A DNA stretch of 27,194 nt from Erysipelotrichaceae bacterium (GTDB lineage: Bacteria > Bacillota_I > Bacilli_A > Erysipelotrichales > Erysipelotrichaceae): assembly GCA_003543215.1 (NCBI GenBank), contig DPJD01000001.1, positions 459,956 to 487,149 on the forward strand, in the 5' to 3' direction. Every line of letters begins with the position of its first letter. The first letter of the stretch is position 1. Under the pieces are notes generated by a model. That model saw nothing but the letters and a program-made list of their open reading frames with translations, made no database searches and was not told where the DNA came from. The position numbers were made by a program, and so were the translations under genes. Below are positions 1-8,646 of this stretch, one piece after another.

Positions 1-337
1 TTAAAGCGTCTTTAAGATCTTTGTTATAAGGAATCATACGGCGAATAGCGTTGACTTGTACATCGAGATGCTCAGGATGGAAATCTACATTGATTTCTTC
101 ATCTTTGGTTTTGAATCGAATTTGTTTCAAATGATCCATGAATATATCCGTACAGTGCACATCGAATCGTGTATCGCAGTCCAAACAATAATAGGGCTGC
201 ATCAAACCTTGGATCGCACACCCTCCATGTAAAATCAAACCCGCTTCAATCTTCTCAATCATCGCTTCATCGGGTGTTCCATATTCCACATCCATGATGT
301 TTGTGGAACCACAATTGACACAGTTATGCTTTTCCAT
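1..337 (-). CDS. Zinc-ribbon-like hypothetical protein, partial (C-terminus outside window)
   Basis: An open frame reads leftward from an ATG at 337 and runs off the window with no stop, giving at least 112 residues. Two CxxC pairs (C6/C9 in NCVNCG and C51/C54 in CLDC) about 42 residues apart look like a four-cysteine zinc ribbon. The rest is acidic and mixed, with no domain I recognise. The start overlaps the last 14 bases of the threonine aldolase gene, so the two are probably cotranscribed and translationally coupled. No good ribosome site is visible before the ATG. No function is proposed. Confidence 0.7.
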   Translation of the reverse strand, partial: MEKHNCVNCGSTNIMDVEYGTPDEAMIEKIEAGLILHGGCAIQGLMQPYYCLDCDTRFDVHCTDIFMDHLKQIRFKTKDEEINVDFHPEHLDVQVNAIRRMIPYNKDLKDAL

Positions 338-1349
338 ACGCTTTGACCAAGTCGATGACATGATCGATGTCTTCTTTAGTAACCCAGTAATGTGTCACAA
401 AACGATAACCATTGTGGTTGGGATTGATTTTAACATTGTTTTCTAAGAGATTATGTGCGAACGCATCGTGATCGAAGTCTGGATCGATCGCATCAAAGAA
501 GACCATGTTGATGTGGATATCGTCCAATTTGACATTGAACAAGCCTGTTTCTTTTAATTTCAAACCTAAGTACTTGGCATTCTCATGATCAATGTGAAGA
601 CGTTGGGTCATTTCTTTTAGACTGATGAGACCTGCAGCCGCTAAGATACCCGTTTGACGCATACCACCACCGAGAAGTTTTCGATACTTACGGGCTCTTT
701 CAATAAATTCTTTTGAACCTGCGATCATCGATCCAACCGGAGCACATAAACCTTTGGAGAGACAAAACATGACAGAATCGCAGTATTGCGTCATTTCTTT
801 CACATCCACCTTGAGGTGTGTGGACGCATTGAACAGACGTGCTCCATCCAAGTGAACGGCGATGTCATGTCCTTTTGCGATTTCATAGTTTTCTTTCATC
901 ATCGATAAAGGCATGACTTTACCATTGGATAAAGCATTTTCCATGCTTAGAACACGTGTACGCGGTTCATGGATATCATTGGAACGAATCGCTTGTTTAA
1001 AGGATAGGGGTTCAATAAAGTCATCCGGATGATGTAAGGTTCTTAAGTTAGCCTGTGATAATAGACCAACAGCACCCACTTCGTGAATCACGATGTGATT
1101 GTTTGCGCCCGTAACGATTTCATCGCCACGTTGGGTATGTGTCATTAAGCAAAGTTGATTGCCCATCGTACCACTTGGAACGAAAAGTGCAGCTTCTTTG
1201 CCAACGAGTTGAGCCGCGTAGGTCTCCAATTCAATCATCGTAGGGTCGTCTTGATAGACATCATCGCCGACAGACGCAATGGCCATGGCTTCACGCATGG
1301 CTTGTGTGGGTTGAGTTACGGTATCACTTCTTAAATCAATTGTTTTCAT
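324..1349 (-). CDS. ltaA: Low-specificity L-threonine aldolase
   Basis: A PLP enzyme (fold type I) that cleaves L-threonine or allo-threonine to glycine and acetaldehyde in the cytosol. At 341 residues it has normal family length. The N-terminus IDLRSDTVTQPT is the family signature. HLDGARLFNA (D168, R171) binds the cofactor, and K199 in CLSKGLCAPVGS should form the PLP Schiff base. A ribosome site AGAGGGA lies 5 bases before the ATG. On this strand a TATAAT (1375-1370) sits so close that the leader would be only about a dozen bases. The zinc-ribbon gene follows with a 14-base overlap. The family is confident; stereochemical preference cannot be read from sequence. Confidence 0.93.
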   Translation of the reverse strand: MKTIDLRSDTVTQPTQAMREAMAIASVGDDVYQDDPTMIELETYAAQLVGKEAALFVPSGTMGNQLCLMTHTQRGDEIVTGANNHIVIHEVGAVGLLSQANLRTLHHPDDFIEPLSFKQAIRSNDIHEPRTRVLSMENALSNGKVMPLSMMKENYEIAKGHDIAVHLDGARLFNASTHLKVDVKEMTQYCDSVMFCLSKGLCAPVGSMIAGSKEFIERARKYRKLLGGGMRQTGILAAAGLISLKEMTQRLHIDHENAKYLGLKLKETGLFNVKLDDIHINMVFFDAIDPDFDHDAFAHNLLENNVKINPNHNGYRFVTHYWVTKEDIDHVIDLVKAYGKA

Positions 1350-1419
1350 AGTTATCCCTCTTTCTATAGATTATACACGTCATTTATAAATCTAACTAGA
1401 ATGATGTTGCAGTTTAGGA

Positions 1420-1448
1420 TTGACGAAACAGACGATAAACTGTATTAT
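1420..1448 (+). promoter_or_regulatory. Consensus sigma-A promoter without a following gene
   Basis: TTGACG (1420-1425), a 17-base spacer and TATTAT (1443-1448). Initiation is predicted near 1455. No coding frame follows, only two hairpins and a T-run, so it probably drives a small RNA. Confidence 0.7.
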
Positions 1449-1454
1449 TTTAGT

Positions 1455-1510
1455 GCAATAAACTTGGTTAACAAGTTGGAGACAGTGGTGGAAATCACTG
1501 TCTTTTATTT
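1455..1510 (+). ncRNA. Candidate short two-hairpin RNA ending in a terminator
   Basis: Downstream of the orphan promoter are hairpin 1 (AACTTG 1461-1466 with CAAGTT 1472-1477, 5-base loop) and hairpin 2 (GACAGTG 1481-1487 with CACTGTC 1496-1502, 8-base loop), followed at once by TTTTATTT. Hairpin 2 plus the T-tract is a Rho-independent terminator. The predicted transcript is about 55 bases. I match it to no known RNA family. Existence is inferred from signals only. Confidence 0.5.
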
Positions 1511-1794
1511 AACAAACTTTTAAACTCAACAAAACGGATGATGTGCTTTTTATTAAATGAGTTCATAAAACAATTAAGGTCAAGATCTATCTCAGATGTA
1601 TACATCTCGTTTCGTTGAAATATTGTTTAGATGGCTTCATCAATACCCCTTGAGTTGTAAGTATATCTTTTGATTTTGGTTTAAAAATAAAAGCACTGAA
1701 CACTCTACAATGGTTCAATCTCTATACTCTATATATGCACTTGTCATTCAAATTCCTTTGAAAAGGCCTTAATACTTTATTTTTTAACGAAATT

Positions 1795-1803
1795 TGATAC
1801 AAT
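1795..1803 (+). promoter_or_regulatory. Extended -10 promoter of the transporter-U32 operon
   Basis: TG-A-TACAAT is an extended -10 element 23 bases before the transporter ATG, with no clear -35. A ribosome site AAAGGA (1813-1818) lies between it and the start. Confidence 0.55.
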
Positions 1804-1826
1804 GAGTCAGTTAAAGGAAACTTATC

Positions 1827-3134
1827 ATGATCGAAATCTTGACCCATAAATTATTCTTGAGCAGTTTGACCATTGTGATCAGCTTATTGATCACCGTATA
1901 TTTAATGAAACGCTATCAGCTCTCACGTTATCAAATCCTGATTTATGTCTTGTTGGTATTGTTTTGGTCCTCCATCAACTTGATTCGTGCGTATCGTAAA
2001 GCCTATGCAGGCGGAAGTCTTGAAGTAGGGGGCTTGGGCATGGATGGCGTCATGGCAGCTAATATTGCGGCAGCTTATGGTTTGATCTCCATCTTTGTTC
2101 GCTTACCCATCTTTGCCTTCAGTGATTTTTTCAAAACACGTAAATTCTTTATTGCCTTGGCCTTGGTGTTCATCATTGGATCTTCCATTGCCGTATATTT
2201 CAATCCAAACTATACGAGCTTGATGCTTTCGAGTTTGGCTTTGGGTTTGGGAGCCAGCATGTTGAGTTTGTTCAATGTCTTGTTTGCGGAGACTTTCAGT
2301 CCGAAACAAGCCATCATGTCGGTATCGATTCTATCCGTTGCGCCGTTGTTGGCGGAGTTCTTGGTTGCGCCGATCCAGTACATCTTTACCGCTACAAAGC
2401 CAAATGATTATGCAGGCATGTGGCTGACGAGCGCTGTCATTGGGATTGTTGCTTTGGTCTTCTTAATGTTTGTCAAAGACAACAAGTCCAATGAGCGTAA
2501 TTTCAGTGTTGCCAAGTTCAAAGCTGCTTTGAGTAATTTGAACTTTATGAGCATTGCACTCTTGGGTGTTGTGGTCTCATTCATTCGCTTTGCGACCAGT
2601 GGATCCAACTTGGTCAACTTCGCTAAGATGGAGGGCATTGGCATGCATCCGCTTGGGGTTGCGTATCTGGATGTCGTCTATGCCATCGCTCAATTGTTTG
2701 GAGGTGTCATCGTTGGTTTATTGTTAAAACGTTTGATTGGGGTCAAGAAGAGTCTTCTATTGGGTTTGGGTTTGAGTGCAATCTTCAATATCTTATTGAG
2801 TTTTACCACGAACTCAACTTTGATCTTCATTCTCACACCTTTGAATGGTTTGGGTTATGGTCTAACCTATAACATCCTCTTAGGCATGGCGATGCAGCCG
2901 TTTGCGAAGGACATGCGTGAAGTCACGATGGGTATTTATCAAACCTTCTTTGCGATTGGGATCTTCTATGGGGATAAGATCTTTGCGTTGTTGATACAGA
3001 TGTTGCCATCGACTCTACAAGCGGTTCAACTTTCCCAGACCGTCTTTGCTTTGATGGGTGGCTTGAGTGTCGTGACGATGTTGGTCATCTTGATTGTGTT
3101 CCGCTCTAAACACGAGCGTTTCTTGGAGGCTTAA
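1827..3134 (+). CDS. MFS-like multi-pass membrane transporter
   Basis: A 435-residue, strongly hydrophobic protein with about 12 predicted membrane helices spread over its length and a basic loop near the middle (about residues 218-236), the usual two-bundle layout of the major facilitator superfamily. The substrate is not readable. The ATG at 1827 follows AAAGGA by 8 bases and an extended -10 promoter. It is the first gene of a four-gene operon and shares one base (TAATG) with the next gene, so coupling to the U32 pair is likely. Its conserved role, if any, in tRNA modification is unknown. Confidence 0.75.
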   Translation: MIEILTHKLFLSSLTIVISLLITVYLMKRYQLSRYQILIYVLLVLFWSSINLIRAYRKAYAGGSLEVGGLGMDGVMAANIAAAYGLISIFVRLPIFAFSDFFKTRKFFIALALVFIIGSSIAVYFNPNYTSLMLSSLALGLGASMLSLFNVLFAETFSPKQAIMSVSILSVAPLLAEFLVAPIQYIFTATKPNDYAGMWLTSAVIGIVALVFLMFVKDNKSNERNFSVAKFKAALSNLNFMSIALLGVVVSFIRFATSGSNLVNFAKMEGIGMHPLGVAYLDVVYAIAQLFGGVIVGLLLKRLIGVKKSLLLGLGLSAIFNILLSFTTNSTLIFILTPLNGLGYGLTYNILLGMAMQPFAKDMREVTMGIYQTFFAIGIFYGDKIFALLIQMLPSTLQAVQLSQTVFALMGGLSVVTMLVILIVFRSKHERFLEA

Positions 3135-4009
3135 TGATAAAAATCTACCATACAGAGCGGATTGAAGTGCTTCGAAATTTCAAACCGAATGAAATAGAGC
3201 TTGTTCTAACAGAACCTTGTTTTTCCTATCGTCATCCTTTGCTTCAATCAAAGGAAGCCTTTATCAATCTCTATACTGAAGCAAAGCATTTAGGCTTCAA
3301 ACCTTATGTTCAAGTCAATGGCTATGTTGAAGAGCAAGAACTTGTTGATTTAAAAGCTTGGTTAACTCAATTGATAAAATTGGATCCAAAAGGCTTCTAT
3401 TTCAATGATTTCGCCGTTCAACGTTTTTTGAAACAATTAGGCTACGTTGGTGAACTGGTCTATGCACCGGAAACGATCTTGACCAATGCAATGGATATCG
3501 AGTTAATACTAACGCAAGTGGATCGTGTCTATCTCTCCAAGGAATTAACTTTGGAGGAGATGATGGATTTGTGCAAACTGTTTCCGAATAAAATCGAAGC
3601 TTTTGGCTTAGGTTATCCTTTGATGTCCTTCAGTCGTCGGCCTTTGGTTCGCAGTTACCTTGCAGAGATTGGACATGAAACCGATGTCTTGAATCGTTTG
3701 GATCTGACCATCAAAGAAGCGAAGCGGACCCAACATTTCCCGATCTTAGAGGAAAAAGAGGGGACGAGCATTTTCATTGATGCGATTCATTATCCTAAAG
3801 TTGAACTTCCTTTGTTGAATGAAGCTTTGTGTTATGGGGTTCACTTGGATGATCTATTGATCAAAGAAGATTCATTTATAAGTTTGAATCAAGCTTTGTT
3901 TGACGAAGCGAGATCATTAGAAATGATTCGTTTGGAACACAGTGACTACAAATTAGGCCAAGCCTATTATTATCGTAAGACCAACATGAGCAAAGAGGAG
4001 GGTCAATAA
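3134..4009 (+). CDS. U32 family protein, YrrN/TrhP1-like
   Basis: A 291-residue soluble protein resembling the shorter, divergent member of the paired U32 proteins in Bacillota. A phrase near residues 159-170 (GYPLMSFSRRPL) matches the U32 core pattern, but the cysteine-rich iron-sulfur signature of the longer partner is absent. In B. subtilis the pair YrrN/YrrO (TrhP1/TrhP2) is needed for prephenate-dependent 5-hydroxyuridine at tRNA position 34. Placement directly before a YrrO-like gene, with one-base overlaps on both sides, supports the same pairing. Older annotations would call it a collagenase-like peptidase; a peptidase role is less likely. Confidence 0.75.
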   Translation: MIKIYHTERIEVLRNFKPNEIELVLTEPCFSYRHPLLQSKEAFINLYTEAKHLGFKPYVQVNGYVEEQELVDLKAWLTQLIKLDPKGFYFNDFAVQRFLKQLGYVGELVYAPETILTNAMDIELILTQVDRVYLSKELTLEEMMDLCKLFPNKIEAFGLGYPLMSFSRRPLVRSYLAEIGHETDVLNRLDLTIKEAKRTQHFPILEEKEGTSIFIDAIHYPKVELPLLNEALCYGVHLDDLLIKEDSFISLNQALFDEARSLEMIRLEHSDYKLGQAYYYRKTNMSKEEGQ

Positions 4010-5205
4010 TGGCATTCATTGAATTATTGGCACCTGCTGGCGATTTGGCGCGTGCAAAAGTTGCCTTGGATTTTGGGGCAGATGCGGTATACATTGGAGG
4101 TAAACGCTTCTCTTTACGCTACCGTGCGTCTAATTTTGAAGTATCCGATATTGCGGAAGCGGTTGAATATGCGCATGCACGTGGTAAACGAATCTTTGTG
4201 ACTGTAAACATGATTCCTCACCAAGGGGATCTGCCTGGTTTGAAAGAATATCTGTTGGAACTACAGAGTATTGGTGTAGATGCGGTGATTGTGGCTTCCT
4301 TAGGCATTGCTTCACTTGCTAAACAGGTGGCACCAAAGATGGAAGTACACTTAAGTACACAACTCTCGATCACTAACTCTGAAAGCATGCGTTTCTATAA
4401 AGAATTGGGTGTCGATCGTATCGTATTGGCACGTGAATTGAATTTGGATACGATTGAGCAAATCATTGATCAAAATGTGTTGCCCGTTGAAGTCTTCATT
4501 CATGGGGGCATGTGTGTGAATTATTCCGGACGTTGTACCTTGAGTAATGAAATGACCTTACGCGATGCGAATCGTGGCGGTTGTGCACAGTCGTGTCGTT
4601 GGTCTTATGATTTGCATATCGCAGGTGAGAAGGTGAATCCAAGCGATGTGCCATTCTCTATGGGATCGAAGGATCTGATGGCGTTGGGTTCGATTGAAGC
4701 CATGATGAAGATGGGTGTATACAGCTTGAAAATTGAAGGTCGTATGAAATCAGCCTATTACATTGGAGTTATCGTTCGTGCCTATCGTCAATGGATCGAT
4801 GCGATTCATGCGGGCTTGAACACACCCGTGTTGTATAATGCAATTATCAATGAACTGAAACAAGCAGAGAGTCGACCTACCTTCGATGGTTTCTTAACGT
4901 CGATGCCTGATCAAAATGGACATCTCTATCATCCTAAGGAAGAAGGCGTTGTACAAAACTTTGTGGGCAATGTCTTAGAGCAAAAGGATGATCGTATCTT
5001 GGTTGAGATGCGTAACCTCGTTTCTATTGGTCAAGCTTTGGAATGTTTCAGTTATCACCAGGATCCTCAAGCATTCACCATCACTGCGATGTGGGATGAA
5101 GAAGGTCAGGTGCTCGAGGTGGCGAATAAGCCGATGTCCAAGGTGTGGATCCAATGTGATGTGGATGCACGTGCTGGGGACTTCCTCAGAAAGAAGAACA
5201 CATGA
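4009..5205 (+). CDS. U32 family tRNA 5-hydroxyuridine synthesis protein, YrrO/TrhP2-like
   Basis: A 398-residue U32 protein. ELLAPAGDLARAKVAL opens the TIM-barrel-like domain. The segment E161 to S179 fits the PROSITE U32 signature (E-x-F-x2-G...C-x4-G-x-C). Cysteines C169, C176, C192 and C196 are candidate iron-sulfur ligands. IEGRMKSAYY (242-251) is the second family hallmark. Known relatives (TrhP, YrrO) make 5-hydroxyuridine at the tRNA wobble position using prephenate. AGAGGAGGG gives a strong ribosome site before the ATG. It overlaps the previous gene by 1 base and the next by 4 (ATGA). Function rests on family knowledge. Confidence 0.85.
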   Translation: MAFIELLAPAGDLARAKVALDFGADAVYIGGKRFSLRYRASNFEVSDIAEAVEYAHARGKRIFVTVNMIPHQGDLPGLKEYLLELQSIGVDAVIVASLGIASLAKQVAPKMEVHLSTQLSITNSESMRFYKELGVDRIVLARELNLDTIEQIIDQNVLPVEVFIHGGMCVNYSGRCTLSNEMTLRDANRGGCAQSCRWSYDLHIAGEKVNPSDVPFSMGSKDLMALGSIEAMMKMGVYSLKIEGRMKSAYYIGVIVRAYRQWIDAIHAGLNTPVLYNAIINELKQAESRPTFDGFLTSMPDQNGHLYHPKEEGVVQNFVGNVLEQKDDRILVEMRNLVSIGQALECFSYHQDPQAFTITAMWDEEGQVLEVANKPMSKVWIQCDVDARAGDFLRKKNT

Positions 5206-5927
5206 TCATATTAGAAGGTGCTTTGTCCGTCAAAGCCGCAGTCGAGTCCGGTGCACGCACCATTCAATCCATTTGGATGGATGAAGCGAAAGAATCCAAG
5301 GATTTTGACTACATCAAACGCATTGTCAAACAACGTAATATAAAGTTATTAATGAAGCCGAAGGCTGAGATTGATGAGAACGCTACGGGGAAGACCCATG
5401 GTGGAATCATTGCGTTCACATCGCCCCGTAAGATTGAAGATGTGCAGTATCTCTTGAAAAAGAAACCTTGGTTTGTGGTGATGATCGAAGGGGTTGAAGA
5501 TCCATTCAATTTGGGTCAGATGATTCGTACAGCGTACGCATCGGGTGCCAATGCCATCATCTTGAGTAAACGGGATTGGAGTTTAGCGGAACCAACTTTG
5601 ATGAAATCCAGTGCGGGTGCGTATGATCGCATCATGATCGTACAGCTGGATAAATTGGAAGAAGATTTGGCCTTGATCAAGAGCCAGGGTTACTCCATTG
5701 TTGTGACACATCGTGAAGAAACATCCATGGATTTCATGGACTATGATTATCCATTTCCGATAGTTCTCGCTTTTGGTGGCGAGCTGAGAGGTCTATCGCG
5801 TGCCGTGTTACAAGCTCGTGATGTGTCCTTGAAAATCAATTATCCAACGCAGACCAAACTTGCTTTGAATGCGGTCAGTGCGAGTGCGATCATTTGTTTT
5901 GAAGTCTATCGTAAAAGAAAGCCTTAA
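5202..5927 (+). CDS. TrmH/SpoU-type RNA 2'-O-methyltransferase
   Basis: A 241-residue SPOUT-class methyltransferase. Residues 1-70 form the small RNA-binding substrate domain. The three SpoU motifs are present: VEDPFNLGQMIRTAYASGA (98-116), FGGELRGLS (191-199) and LALNAVSASA (220-229), which build the knotted AdoMet site. Typical substrates are 2'-hydroxyls in rRNA or tRNA; motif 3 departs slightly from the usual LNVSVA form, and the target nucleotide cannot be assigned. It starts within the stop of the U32 gene (ATGA overlap) and ends inside the operon terminator, so it is the last gene of an operon devoted partly to RNA modification. Confidence 0.87.
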   Translation: MIILEGALSVKAAVESGARTIQSIWMDEAKESKDFDYIKRIVKQRNIKLLMKPKAEIDENATGKTHGGIIAFTSPRKIEDVQYLLKKKPWFVVMIEGVEDPFNLGQMIRTAYASGANAIILSKRDWSLAEPTLMKSSAGAYDRIMIVQLDKLEEDLALIKSQGYSIVVTHREETSMDFMDYDYPFPIVLAFGGELRGLSRAVLQARDVSLKINYPTQTKLALNAVSASAIICFEVYRKRKP

Positions 5928-5951
5928 AGTGTATTTCGCTTTAAGGCTTTT
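5918..5951 (+). terminator. Terminator of the transporter-U32-TrmH operon
   Basis: AAGCCTTAAAG and CTTTAAGGCTT form an 11-base-pair stem with a 9-base loop, followed by a short T-run. The stem overlaps the stop codon of the methyltransferase. Confidence 0.85.
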
Positions 5952-5952
5952 A

Positions 5953-5961
5953 TGTTATAAT
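5953..5961 (+). promoter_or_regulatory. Extended -10 promoter of guaBA
   Basis: TG-T-TATAAT right behind the terminator, without a clear -35. Initiation near 5968 would leave a very short leader, leaving no room for a purine riboswitch. Confidence 0.6.
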
Positions 5962-5984
5962 GGCAAGAAAAAATGGAGGAAATG

Positions 5985-7115
5985 ATGGATACGATGAATG
6001 GAAAAGTCATAAAAGAAGGGTATACCTTTGATGATCTCTTATTGGTTCCAGCTTATTCACAAGTGGTTCCAGCAGATGTGCAATTGAAGACACGTTTATG
6101 TGATGGCATCCTTCTTTCAATACCGGTTTGTTCCGCTGCCATGGACACGGTTACTGAAAGTAAGATGGGCATTGCTTTGGCTCAAGCCGGTGGTTTGGGC
6201 TTCATTCATAAGAATTTGAGTAGTGAACTCCAAGCTGAAATGGTTAAGGAAGTCAAAGCTGCGACTGTCTTAGCCAACAGTGCGGTGGATGCGAGAGGCA
6301 AGCTTCTTGCCGGTGCGGCTGTGGGTGTCAGTGAAGGTACGATGGCACGTGTTCAACTATTGGTTGAGGCGGGTGTCGATATCATCACCGTTGACAGTGC
6401 ACATGGGCATTCTGCTGGTGTCATTGAGACGGTTCGTAAGATTCATGAGCAATATCCAGATTTACCTTTGGTTGGTGGAAACATCGTTACAGGTGATGCG
6501 GCACAGGCTTTGATTCAAGCCGGCGCATCCGTTCTAAAAGTCGGCGTCGGTCCAGGTTCCATCTGTACGACACGTATCGTATCGGGTGTCGGTGTTCCTC
6601 AATTGACAGCGGTCAGTGATGTCGTTCAAGTCGCAAAACGCTACAATGTCGGTGTCATTGCGGATGGCGGCATCAAGTTTTCTGGCGATATCGTCAAAGC
6701 CTTGGCTGCTGGCGCAGATGCGGTCATGTTGGGTGGTTTGTTGGCAGGTTGTGAAGAAACACCTGGCGAAATCATTGAAGTTTATGGTAAGAAGGTTAAG
6801 ACCTATGTGGGTATGGGTTCGCTCAGTGCCATGCAACGTGGTAGCAGCGATCGTTACTTCCAAGGGGGTCAGAAGGAATTGAAGAAATTGGTTCCCGAAG
6901 GCATCGAAGCGACGGTTCCCTATAAAGGTCCAATGAGCGATGTCATCTATCAGATGATGGGTGGTTTGCGTTCAGGTATGGGTTATTGTGGTTGTGCGAA
7001 TATCGAAGAGCTCAAAGAAAAAGCTCAATTCGTGAAGATAAGCAATGCGGGGCTTAAGGAGTCGCATCCGCATACTGTAGAAAATGTGAAGGAGGCTCCA
7101 AACTACCGTGGCTGA
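5985..7115 (+). CDS. guaB: IMP dehydrogenase lacking CBS domains
   Basis: Oxidises IMP to XMP with NAD+, the committed step to GMP. Counting from 5985 it has 376 residues; most bacterial enzymes have about 490. The barrel is complete: AAMDTVTESKMGIALAQAGG (51-70), catalytic C194 in GPGSICTT, the GMGS loop, and the flap pair R290-Y291 in SSDRYFQGG. The barrel strand after residue 80 runs straight into VDARGKLLAGAAVGV, so the usual CBS pair is absent. GGAGG at 5975-5979 sits 5 bases before ATG 5985; an upstream ATG at 5973 overlaps this site and is less likely. It overlaps guaA by 8 bases. Without CBS domains, the nucleotide regulation known for full-length enzymes should be missing. Confidence 0.95.
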   Translation: MDTMNGKVIKEGYTFDDLLLVPAYSQVVPADVQLKTRLCDGILLSIPVCSAAMDTVTESKMGIALAQAGGLGFIHKNLSSELQAEMVKEVKAATVLANSAVDARGKLLAGAAVGVSEGTMARVQLLVEAGVDIITVDSAHGHSAGVIETVRKIHEQYPDLPLVGGNIVTGDAAQALIQAGASVLKVGVGPGSICTTRIVSGVGVPQLTAVSDVVQVAKRYNVGVIADGGIKFSGDIVKALAAGADAVMLGGLLAGCEETPGEIIEVYGKKVKTYVGMGSLSAMQRGSSDRYFQGGQKELKKLVPEGIEATVPYKGPMSDVIYQMMGGLRSGMGYCGCANIEELKEKAQFVKISNAGLKESHPHTVENVKEAPNYRG

Positions 7116-8640
7116 TAAAATTGTCGTATTGGATTTCGGAAGTCAGTATAATCAGTTGATTGCGCGTCGAATTCGTGAGATGGGTGTGTTCAGTGAACTG
7201 AAAGCCCATGACACAGAGTTGGACTATTATAAGAATGATCCTGAGATTCGTGGGATCGTATTCTCAGGGGGACCGAATTCGGTTTATGAAGAAGGTGCGC
7301 TTCTTGTGGATCCTCAGATCTATGAACTTGGGATTCCAGTGTTGGGGATTTGTTATGGCATGCAGTTGATGGCTCACCAAATGGGTGGAGAAGTCAAATC
7401 CGGTAAGATCCGTGAATACGGAAAATCGGATATTGAAATCGAACACTTCAATCCAATGTGCGATGGTCTACCATCGACACAAGCGGTTTGGATGAGTCAT
7501 GGGGATGAAGTCCACCGTGTTCCTGAAGGGTTCACACAAGATGCTTTCAGTGAATCCGGTGTGCTTGCCAGCATGTCCAATGTCGATAAACAACTTTATG
7601 GAGTTCAGTTCCATCCTGAAGTCAAACATTCCGTATACGGTCAAACTTGGTTGAAGAACTTTGTCTTCAATGTCTGTAAGGCTCAAAACAACTGGAAACT
7701 TGAAGATTTCATCGAACAAGAAGTCCAAACCATTCGTGATGTGACACAAGGTCAAGAAGTCCTTTGTGCATTATCGGGTGGTGTGGATTCATCGGTTGTG
7801 GCGGCACTCTTGCATAAAGCCATTGGTGATAAGTTGACTTGTATGTTTGTCGATCATGGTCTTCTCAGAGAGAATGAAGCTGAACAAGTTAAAGTTACCT
7901 TTGAAGATCACTTTAAGATCAATTTGATTAAGATTGATGCCAAAGAACGTTTCCTATCTAAATTGGCCGGTGTTGCGGATCCTGAAAAGAAACGTAAAAT
8001 CATCGGTGAAGAATTCATTCGTGTATTTGAATCCGAATCGAAGAAATTGAGTCATATCGCGTTCTTAGCGCAAGGAACACTTTATACGGATATCATTGAA
8101 TCCGGAACCAAAACAGCCCACACCATCAAGTCCCATCATAATGTGGGTGGTTTACCAAAAGACATGCATTTCAAATTGATTGAACCCTTGAATATGTTGT
8201 TTAAAGATGAAGTTCGTCAATTAGGCTTACTATTAGGTCTAAGCGAAGCAATGGTTCATCGTCAACCATTCCCAGGTCCAGGTTTAGCGATTCGGATCAT
8301 TGGGGATGTGACTGAAGAAAAACTGCACATTGTTCAAAAGAGCGATACCATCTTGCATGAAGAGTTCAAAAAAGCAGGTTTGGACAGAGAGATCTGGCAA
8401 TACTTTACCGTTCTTACAAATATCCAATCCGTAGGGGTCATGGGCGATCAACGTACCTATGATTACGCTTTGGGTATCCGTGCTGTCACATCCATCGATG
8501 GAATGACGGCGGATTATGCTAAAGTTCCTTATGAAATCTTGGATAGAGTATCCAATCGTATCGTCAATGAAGTAAAAGGGGTCAATCGTATTCTGTACGA
8601 TGTGACATCCAAACCACCAGCCACAATTGAGTGGGAATAG
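7108..8640 (+). CDS. guaA: GMP synthase (glutamine-hydrolysing)
   Basis: Aminates XMP to GMP using glutamine and ATP. At 510 residues it has full family length. The N-terminal class I amidotransferase has C82 in LGICYGMQL with H169 and E171 in VQFHPEVKH. The ATP pyrophosphatase domain has the P-loop SGGVDSS (223-229). The C-terminal dimerisation domain contains RQPFPGPGLAIRIIGDV and ends in the conserved KPPATIEWE. It starts at a GTG inside the last codons of guaB; AAGGAGG lies about 12 bases upstream, a long spacing. Together with guaB it forms a two-gene GMP operon. Confidence 0.97.
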   Translation: MADKIVVLDFGSQYNQLIARRIREMGVFSELKAHDTELDYYKNDPEIRGIVFSGGPNSVYEEGALLVDPQIYELGIPVLGICYGMQLMAHQMGGEVKSGKIREYGKSDIEIEHFNPMCDGLPSTQAVWMSHGDEVHRVPEGFTQDAFSESGVLASMSNVDKQLYGVQFHPEVKHSVYGQTWLKNFVFNVCKAQNNWKLEDFIEQEVQTIRDVTQGQEVLCALSGGVDSSVVAALLHKAIGDKLTCMFVDHGLLRENEAEQVKVTFEDHFKINLIKIDAKERFLSKLAGVADPEKKRKIIGEEFIRVFESESKKLSHIAFLAQGTLYTDIIESGTKTAHTIKSHHNVGGLPKDMHFKLIEPLNMLFKDEVRQLGLLLGLSEAMVHRQPFPGPGLAIRIIGDVTEEKLHIVQKSDTILHEEFKKAGLDREIWQYFTVLTNIQSVGVMGDQRTYDYALGIRAVTSIDGMTADYAKVPYEILDRVSNRIVNEVKGVNRILYDVTSKPPATIEWE

Positions 8641-8646
8641 AATTAG

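Larger units (their letters stand above)
1350..1826. other. 477-base gene-free interval
   Basis: No convincing coding frame is seen. It contains the ltaA ribosome site, a consensus promoter with two hairpins and a T-tract (1420-1510, listed separately), a 14-base perfect palindrome at 1594-1607, a pair of long inverted arms (1527-1540 with 1603-1617), and the promoter of the downstream transporter operon (1795-1803). Confidence 0.7.

Noticed and set aside
1481..1510. Possible T-box or riboswitch terminator
   Set aside because: The GTGG near hairpin 2 recalls a T-box, but there is no specifier stem, no antiterminator bulge, and the transcript would be far too short.
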